A stretch of 36,275 nt of DNA, taken from positions 1 to 36,275 of the forward strand of contig JBHIBA010000011.1 of the NCBI GenBank assembly GCA_046758845.1, written 5' to 3'. Under the pieces are notes generated by a model that was not told the origin of the DNA, ran no database searches, and was given only the letters and a program-made list of their open reading frames with translations. This document shows, one piece after another, positions 30,893 to 36,275 of the stretch (positions within the stretch are counted from its first letter, which is position 1; each line of letters begins with the position of its first letter). This stretch comes from JBHIBA01 sp046758845. GTDB taxonomy: Bacteria; UBA8248; JACPRG01; G963555815. The translations under genes and the position numbers were made by a program.

Positions 30893-32641
30893 ATGACCAG
30901 CTACCTTCGGATTCTTGGCTACATCAAACCCTACTGGCGAAGGGCCGTCCTGTCGGTGATCTGCATGATCGTCCTCGGGGCGGTTACCGCCGTTCCCGCC
31001 TTCCTCGTCAAGTACCTGATCGACGACCTTTTCATCTCGAAAGACGTGTGGATGCTGACGTTTCTCCCTGTGGTCATCGTCGCGACGTATGCGATCAAAG
31101 GGGTTTTCGCCTACGGGCAGAGCTATTTCATGTTCTGGATCGGCCAGCGGGTGGTGATGGACGTACGAAACGACCTCTATGGCCATCTTCATCTTCTGCC
31201 CCTGTCCTTCTTCGTCCGAAAGGCGACGGGAGAGCTGATGTCGAAGATCACGTATGACGTCATGATGATGGAAAAGGCCGCCTCCACCGGCCTGCGGGAC
31301 CTGGGTCATCACTCGCTGGGCTTTCTGTTTCTCCTGGCCTTCGCCTTCTATCGGGACCCGCTGCTCACGGGCGTCTTCGTCGTCGTCTTGCCGCCGATGG
31401 GGCTGCTGATCGGCCATTTGGGGGGGAAGATCCGGCGCATCACCCGGCGGATGCAGGCCCAGATGGGCGACATCAACTCGGCCATGAAGGAGGCCTTCCA
31501 GGCCGTCCGGGTCGTCAAGGCCCACAACGCCGAGGATCATGAGGTCGCTCGGTTCGCCCGGCACAACCGCCGGTTTTTCGGCCTGGCGATGAAAGCCCGC
31601 CGGGTCCGGGCCCTCCGCCACCCCGTCATGGAGATCCTGGGCGGGGCGGGAGCGGCCTTCATCCTGTGGTACGGAGGCCACCAGGTGTTCAGCGGCGTCA
31701 GAACCCCGGGCGAGTTCACATCGTTCCTGACGGCGCTCGGTCTTCTGATGGGCCCCCTCAAGCGCCTCTCCCGCACGTATAACACCCTCCAGGAGGGGGT
31801 GGCCGGGGCGGATAGAGTCTTCGGGCTCATGGACGAAACCGCGTCCCTCAAAACCGTCCGAACGGGACGCGCGGCGCCCCCCCTCACGCGAGGGATCACC
31901 TTTGAGGGCGTGTCCTTTCGGTACGAGGAGGTACCCGTCCTTCAGGACGTGAGCGTGGAGATCCCTAAAGGGGAAGTCGTCGCCATCGTCGGGCAGACCG
32001 GAGTCGGCAAGACGACTTTCCTGGACCTGGTTTTGCGCCTGTATCAGCCCACCGGCGGTCGAATCCTGTGGGACGGGATGGACGTCTCCGCCTATGACCC
32101 CGAGTCCCTCCGGGCGCAGATGGCCGTCGTCGCGCAGCAGACATTCCTGTTTAACGACACCGTGGCGGCCAATATCGCGCACAACCTGACCAGCGCCTCC
32201 CAGGAGCGGATCGAAGCGGCGGCGCGGACGGCGAACGCCCACGGCTTCATCTCCTGCCTCCCCCAGGGCTATGACACCCTCATCGGAGAGGACGGAGTGA
32301 AGCTCTCCGGAGGGGAGCGCCAGCGCCTGTCCATCGCCCGTGCGGCCTTGCGGGACCCGAGTCTTTTGATCCTGGACGAGGCCACCTCCGCCCTGGATTC
32401 CGAATCCGAGTTGTTGGTCGAGGCGGCCCTGGACCAGCTCATGAAGGGCAGGACCACGCTGATCGTGGCCCACCGCCTCTCCACTGTCCGCCGGGCGGAC
32501 CGGATCCTGGTTTTCCACGATGGCCGCCTCGTCGAGCAGGGCACGCACGGCTCCCTGATCGCCGGGGAGGGCCTCTACCACCGTCTCTACCACCTTCAAT
32601 CGCTGGACAGCGTCCCCGCCGGCGCGAGAGGGATGAACTGA
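30893..32641 (+). CDS. msbA: Lipid A / lipid-linked glycan ABC flippase, MsbA-like
   Basis: 582 residues, an ABC half-transporter with six membrane segments followed by an ATPase domain, as in MsbA. Walker A GQTGVGKTT is at about residue 367, the signature LSGGERQRLSIARAAL at about 471, Walker B LLILDEATSALD at about 490-500, and the switch histidine in IVAHRLSTV. It flips core-lipid A across the inner membrane. ATG 30893 has GAGG eight bases upstream; a TTG six codons earlier is possible. Four GT4 genes surround it, so a role in moving the core-lipid A they build is likely, although a related exporter of another lipid-linked glycan is not excluded. Confidence 0.87.
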   Translation: MTSYLRILGYIKPYWRRAVLSVICMIVLGAVTAVPAFLVKYLIDDLFISKDVWMLTFLPVVIVATYAIKGVFAYGQSYFMFWIGQRVVMDVRNDLYGHLHLLPLSFFVRKATGELMSKITYDVMMMEKAASTGLRDLGHHSLGFLFLLAFAFYRDPLLTGVFVVVLPPMGLLIGHLGGKIRRITRRMQAQMGDINSAMKEAFQAVRVVKAHNAEDHEVARFARHNRRFFGLAMKARRVRALRHPVMEILGGAGAAFILWYGGHQVFSGVRTPGEFTSFLTALGLLMGPLKRLSRTYNTLQEGVAGADRVFGLMDETASLKTVRTGRAAPPLTRGITFEGVSFRYEEVPVLQDVSVEIPKGEVVAIVGQTGVGKTTFLDLVLRLYQPTGGRILWDGMDVSAYDPESLRAQMAVVAQQTFLFNDTVAANIAHNLTSASQERIEAAARTANAHGFISCLPQGYDTLIGEDGVKLSGGERQRLSIARAALRDPSLLILDEATSALDSESELLVEAALDQLMKGRTTLIVAHRLSTVRRADRILVFHDGRLVEQGTHGSLIAGEGLYHRLYHLQSLDSVPAGARGMN

Positions 32642-32642
32642 G

Positions 32643-33878
32643 TTGTCCGCAGACCAGCGGGAAGAGTCGCTCCGCGTCCTCCAACTTATGAGTTGTCGGG
32701 GCTGGAGCTCCGATGCCTGGGCGGCCGTCTCTCTGACATTAGGGCTGCAAGAGCAGGGCCACGACGTCGTCCTGGTCTGCCGGGAGGGAAGCGGCGAAGG
32801 GGTGGCCGCTCGGGCGGGTGAGGCCGGCGTGCAGAGGACCGAGTTTCTCTCTTTCGAAACCGGATTCATGCCCCGGGCCTGGCGGAAAGACATCCGGGGA
32901 ATCCTCGATCTCTGGCGGAAGGAAGGAATCCAGGTCTTCCACACCCACCGGGGGCAGGATCACTGGCTGGCGGCGGCGGCGCTGCGACTGATCGGCGGAA
33001 GGGAAAGGTCCCGGCCCGTCCTCATCCGGTCGCGACACATCCTGCTGCCCGTTCGCACCCACCTGCCCAACCGCTGGCTCTACAACCGCGCCACCGACCG
33101 GACCGTCGCGGCAACGGACAAGATCCTGCGAGGCTTCATGAGGACGGGCGCATTCCGGGAATCCCGCTTCATCACCCTTCGGGGGGGCGTTGACGCCCGG
33201 GACTTCCATCCCCGCCTGAACGGCCGGGAGGTTCGCGATCAGTTGGGGATCTCCGATTCCGACGTGGCCTTCGGCATGGCCTCAAGCTTCGCGTCCTACA
33301 AGGGCCATCTCACAGCCTTGGAGGCGCTGGCCAGCCTGCGCAACCGGGGGCTCCCCGCCCGTCTTCTACTGGCTTCCTCGGGGGGGATCCAGGACACAGT
33401 GGCCCGACGTTCGGCGGAACTGGAAATCGCGGACGCCGTTCACTTCCTGGGGTACCGTCAGGACCTTTCCACTGCCCTATCGGCCGCAGATGTGGGGTTG
33501 TTCGCCGCCCGGCAGTCGGAGGGAACGAGCCGGGTCGTCCTGGAATGGATGGCCTTGGGCAAACCGGTGGTTGCGACGGACGTGGGTTGCGTAAGGGAGC
33601 TCTTGAGCGACGGGGTAGAAGGATTGATTGTCCCTTCGGAAAACCCTGCCGCCCTCGAGGCCGCCATGGAGCGTTTGATCCTTTCTGCCGCCCTTCGCCG
33701 CCGGATGGGGTCGGCCGCACGGGACCACGCCGAAAGAGAGTATGACCGCAAGGCCTGGACCGAGAGGATGGTGGCCGTCTATCGGGAGGCCCTGGGCCGG
33801 ACGGCGCGCATCCAGGACCCCGAAATGCGTCGGTCGGAAAAAATTCCCGCGCACGTGATAGGGGAAGGGGGACCCTGA
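32643..33878 (+). CDS. Glycosyltransferase family 4
   Basis: 411 residues with a TTG start one base after the msbA stop. The N-terminal LQLMSCRGWSSDAWAAVSL loop replaces the usual GG pair with SS; FHTHRGQDHWLAA is the acceptor motif; the donor domain holds GMASSFASYKGHLTALEAL and the EX7E motif EGTSRVVLE. The HTHRGQDHW, VLIRSRHILLPVR and TLRGGVDARDFHP segments match the two GT4 proteins upstream, so the three look like products of old tandem duplication. Its closeness to msbA suggests the same operon. The last 30 residues are not family-like and may be a late extension. Confidence 0.82.
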   Translation: MSADQREESLRVLQLMSCRGWSSDAWAAVSLTLGLQEQGHDVVLVCREGSGEGVAARAGEAGVQRTEFLSFETGFMPRAWRKDIRGILDLWRKEGIQVFHTHRGQDHWLAAAALRLIGGRERSRPVLIRSRHILLPVRTHLPNRWLYNRATDRTVAATDKILRGFMRTGAFRESRFITLRGGVDARDFHPRLNGREVRDQLGISDSDVAFGMASSFASYKGHLTALEALASLRNRGLPARLLLASSGGIQDTVARRSAELEIADAVHFLGYRQDLSTALSAADVGLFAARQSEGTSRVVLEWMALGKPVVATDVGCVRELLSDGVEGLIVPSENPAALEAAMERLILSAALRRRMGSAARDHAEREYDRKAWTERMVAVYREALGRTARIQDPEMRRSEKIPAHVIGEGGP

Positions 33879-34275
33879 CGGCGGCCTCCGGGTTCGCCGA
33901 TGGCCGCTGCGCCACCGCCATTCCTCTGCTGGGACGGGATACCTGACCCAAAACGAAAAGTAAATCGCGGTCGGGGAAACACCGGCTCTCTCAATCCGCC
34001 GAGTTGCCGTTCGTCGGAAACAAACCATTCGTCACCCTTGGGAAGGGAGCTTGTCCCCTGCGCAGAATTCGCATGGCCTCTGGAGCGGAGCTTGTCATTC
34101 CGAACGGAGTGATTGACCCTCGCGGGAAGTCACGACAAATCTTGTCCGAATGCAACGATTATCCGAGATCCTTCGCTTCGTTCAGGACGACAGATCGACG
34201 CTGGGGGTTGCAGACGGACGTTGAGGCTCGCACACGGACGGCGCGGCAGGTTGCGCGGCGGGTTGCGTTCAATTT
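33879..34275. other. 397-base intergenic stretch with a repeat
   Basis: No gene-like frame. It holds the inverted repeat described at 34094-34191 and otherwise nothing recognised. The following gene has no visible Shine-Dalgarno site. Confidence 0.4.
34094..34191. repeat. Degenerate inverted repeat element
   Basis: GTCATTCCGAACG (34094-34106) and CGTTCAGGACGAC (34179-34191) pair at 10 of 13 positions over 98 bases. The right arm continues inward as GAGATCCTTCGCTTCG. This resembles the GTCATTCTGAGCGAAG-type short interspersed elements found in many bacterial genomes. Confidence 0.5.
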
Positions 34276-35463
34276 ATGAACGATGACCGCCCCCTGCGGA
34301 TCGCTCTCGTGCGCAACGCCGTCCATCGCCACGGCGGCGTGGAGCGCTACGTATGGCAACTCGCGCAAGACCTCGCTTCGAGGGGTCACGAGGCGCACCT
34401 TTTCGCCCGCCACTGGGAGGGGCTGCCCTCCGGGGTGATCTGCCGGCCGGTCGGCCGACTGGGTGGCGTCTCGGTTCTCAAGGCCTGGAGCTTCGCCAGC
34501 GGTGTCGTTCACGCCCTGGAGGGGGAGCGGTTCGACATCGTCTACAACTTCGATCGCGCACCCGTGCGGGGAGTTTACCGGGCCGGCGAGGGCTGCCACC
34601 GCGAGTGGCTTCGCGTGGCTGCGGCTTACTGTTTTCCCGCCTCACGGGTGGTCCGGCGCATGGGATTGCTCCATGCCTTTTATCTATGGGTCGAGCGTCG
34701 GATTTTCTCGCCGGAACTTTCTCTCAAAGTCGTCACAAATTCGAAAAAAGTGCGGGATGAGATCCTTCTGCATTACGGGGCAGCCGGCGGGACCGGCATC
34801 AAAGAGGAAGATATCCCCGTTATCTACAACGGTGTGGACCTCTCCGAGTTTTCCCCGGTCCACAGTCCGGAACGAAAGCGCGAGATCCGAAAGAAGCTGG
34901 GAGTGCCCCCGGACGATTACGTCGTCCTGTTCGTCGGCTCGGGGTTTTTCCGGAAGGGCCTCGTCCATCTCTTCCGGTCGGCGTCCAGACTCCAGAACGA
35001 GCGGAAGGAACTCCGGCTTCTTGTGGCCGGTCATTCGGGCCGCAAAGCCGGGGCCGCACGGATGGCGAGGCGGGTTGGAGTCGGGCGAGTCGTCCACTTC
35101 CTGGGCGGGGGACTGGAAACGGCCGATGTTTACCGCGCCTCGGACGTCTTCGTCCTTCCCTCCCTCTATGAGCCCTTCGGAAACGCTTGCCTGGAGGCTT
35201 TGGCCAGTGGCCTTCCCTGTATCTTGAGCCGGCAATGCGGACTGTCAGAGGTCCTGACCGATGGGGAGAATGCGTACATTCTGGAAGATCCGACGGATGC
35301 GGACGAGATGGCTGCGAAGCTGAGTTTGTTGATGGATGAGGAACTGCGGCGGCGGGTGGGTCTATCGGGCCGGAGGCTGGCGGAGCGCTTCCCCGTCTCC
35401 GCGAACACAGACCGGATGCTGGAGGTCTACCGCGAGGTTGGTTCGCGCAATAGCTCGGACTGA
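34276..35463 (+). CDS. Glycosyltransferase family 4, WaaG-like
   Basis: 395 residues. RIALVRNAVHRHGGVERYV is a WaaG/RfaG-type N-terminus, with HREWLR, an ERRIFSPE-type segment and VVTNSKKVRDEI in the acceptor domain, then IYNGVDLSEFSP, FVGSGFFRKGLVHLF and the donor motif EPFGNACLE (EX7E) followed by LPCILSRQCGLSEVLTDG. WaaG adds the first outer-core glucose to heptose II. The similarity is clear enough to favour a core glucosyltransferase, but the sugar is not certain. It is separated from the other GT4 genes by a repeat-containing gap and may be transcribed separately. Confidence 0.84.
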   Translation: MNDDRPLRIALVRNAVHRHGGVERYVWQLAQDLASRGHEAHLFARHWEGLPSGVICRPVGRLGGVSVLKAWSFASGVVHALEGERFDIVYNFDRAPVRGVYRAGEGCHREWLRVAAAYCFPASRVVRRMGLLHAFYLWVERRIFSPELSLKVVTNSKKVRDEILLHYGAAGGTGIKEEDIPVIYNGVDLSEFSPVHSPERKREIRKKLGVPPDDYVVLFVGSGFFRKGLVHLFRSASRLQNERKELRLLVAGHSGRKAGAARMARRVGVGRVVHFLGGGLETADVYRASDVFVLPSLYEPFGNACLEALASGLPCILSRQCGLSEVLTDGENAYILEDPTDADEMAAKLSLLMDEELRRRVGLSGRRLAERFPVSANTDRMLEVYREVGSRNSSD

Positions 35464-35504
35464 ATTTCGCAGCCTTCGACAGAGAGAGGGAGGGAGAACT
35501 CAAC

Positions 35505-36269
35505 ATGGCGGGAAGGCTTTCGGGACAGACGATCATTGTAACGGGCGGCGGCCGGGGCTTCGGCGAGAACATGGGGAAGGCAGTGGCCCGGGAAGGGGCC
35601 AACGTGGTGGTGGCCGACGTGGCGCTGGCGGAAGCGCAGCGGGTCGCCGAGAACATCAACGCCGGCGGGGGGACGGCCATCGCCCTGGGGACGGATGTGA
35701 GGAAAGCGGGCCGGGTGAAGGACATGGTGAAAAAGGCCCTCGACCGGTTCGGCCGGATCGACGTCCTCGTCAACAACGCCGGCGTCTCGGGACCGAGCGG
35801 CGGGTTTGTCTCCGTGCGGACACCGGAATGGGATGCCGTCTTCGACGTCAACGTCAAAGGGGTCTTCCTCTGCTCCCGGGCGGTCCTCCCCCACATGATC
35901 AAGCGGCGCTCGGGCCACATCGTGAATATCTCCTCGACGACGGCGCGCATCGGTTTCACGCACATCCGGAGCCTCCCCTACACGACGACAAAGTACGCCG
36001 TCGAGGGGTTGTCCTACTGTCTGTCCCTTGAGATGGCGAAATTCGGCATCCGCGTGAATGCCATCTGTCCGGGGCTGGCGGTCACGAATTTCCAGGCCAA
36101 AACGCCCAGGGAATACTTGAAGGGCCAGCGGTGCTGGAATCCGGATCACACCGTGGGACCGCTCCTGTACGTCCTGACCGAAATGGAGGGAACGGGGAAG
36201 TCCGTCGAGTCGCCCGCCTGGCACGAGGAACGGGGGACGCTGGAGGAGTTCACATATATCTACGAGTGA
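35505..36269 (+). CDS. Short-chain dehydrogenase/reductase (classical SDR)
   Basis: 254 residues, a normal classical SDR. The coenzyme motif TGGGRGFG (residues 13-20) with VVVADV suggests an acidic residue favouring NAD over NADP; NNAG follows, then catalytic serine (VNISST) and Y-x-x-x-K (YTTTK). After RVNAICPGLAVT the substrate loop and C-terminus (PAWHEERGTLEEFTYIYE) are not typical, so the substrate is unknown. The ATG has a GGGAGG-rich site about eleven bases upstream. It follows the WaaG-like gene by 41 bases but is probably unrelated to LPS synthesis; it resembles SDRs from catabolic loci. Confidence 0.87.
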   Translation: MAGRLSGQTIIVTGGGRGFGENMGKAVAREGANVVVADVALAEAQRVAENINAGGGTAIALGTDVRKAGRVKDMVKKALDRFGRIDVLVNNAGVSGPSGGFVSVRTPEWDAVFDVNVKGVFLCSRAVLPHMIKRRSGHIVNISSTTARIGFTHIRSLPYTTTKYAVEGLSYCLSLEMAKFGIRVNAICPGLAVTNFQAKTPREYLKGQRCWNPDHTVGPLLYVLTEMEGTGKSVESPAWHEERGTLEEFTYIYE

Positions 36270-36275
36270 GGTCGC

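Noticed and set aside
30827..32944. A 705-codon open frame on the minus strand across the flippase gene
   Set aside because: It is antisense to a clear ABC transporter, its protein is repetitive in charged residues and matches no family; long antisense frames are expected at this GC content.
1..36275. tRNA or rRNA genes in the intergenic gaps
   Set aside because: No cloverleaf-like arrangement with GTTCRANNC-type T-arm and matching acceptor stems was seen in any gap.

Overview
The window is GC-rich DNA from a Gram-negative bacterium. It encodes LptF/LptG, a lipid A acyltransferase, heptosyltransferases, an MsbA-type flippase and the end of an outer-membrane beta-barrel, and most genes have clear Shine-Dalgarno sites. 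I see no rRNA, tRNA, CRISPR or complete transposase. The mix of xanthine-dehydrogenase-type hydroxylases, an NMT1/SsuA-type ABC importer, M24 hydrolases and a geranylgeranyl-reductase-like flavoprotein suggests an uncultivated soil or groundwater lineage (for example Methylomirabilota/Rokubacteria or a deltaproteobacterial relative). That placement is inference only.

Region 1 (1-2847): the 3' end of a beta-barrel gene converges on a geranylgeranyl-reductase-family flavoprotein. About 1 kb without a convincing gene follows.

Region 2 (2848-18630) is a catabolic island. Two paralogous M24 metallohydrolases lie on the + strand at its two ends (2848-4080 and 17231-18448). An amidohydrolase follows the first. 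Between them a long minus-strand series reads: Tat-exported substrate-binding protein, ABC ATPase, ABC permease, FAD subunit, Mo subunit and [2Fe-2S] subunit of a molybdenum hydroxylase, an FAD/NAD reductase, and a second Mo subunit. The logical reading is import of a small organic compound, hydroxylation by one or two molybdenum hydroxylases sharing FeS and FAD subunits, then hydrolysis. The substrate cannot be read from sequence. This island is studded with a modular repeat (hairpin, AAAAGTTTT, G-tracts, hairpin, palindromic tail). Four of its five loci sit within about 30 bases of a stop codon in the same relative orientation, and stem changes between copies are compensated.

Region 3 (18798-36269) is LPS assembly and core/O-chain synthesis: lptF-lptG on the minus strand, then on the + strand lpxL, waaF, a second family-9 glycosyltransferase, a WaaE-like family-2 glycosyltransferase, a nucleotide-sugar epimerase, a 59-residue Trm112/YcaR-like protein, three family-4 glycosyltransferases around an msbA-like ABC flippase, a further family-4 glycosyltransferase, and a terminal SDR oxidoreductase.

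Region 3 contains several gene remnants that are easily missed: a frameshifted heptose-7-phosphate kinase (hldE/rfaE1-like), a 2-oxoglutarate/Fe(II) oxygenase with two in-frame TAG codons, the possible N-terminal start and the C-terminal tail of a heptosyltransferase lying 4.8 kb apart on either side of an intact block, and a 36-residue remnant of a WaaE-like transferase. They suggest that an older LPS-core operon has been partly replaced and is decaying.
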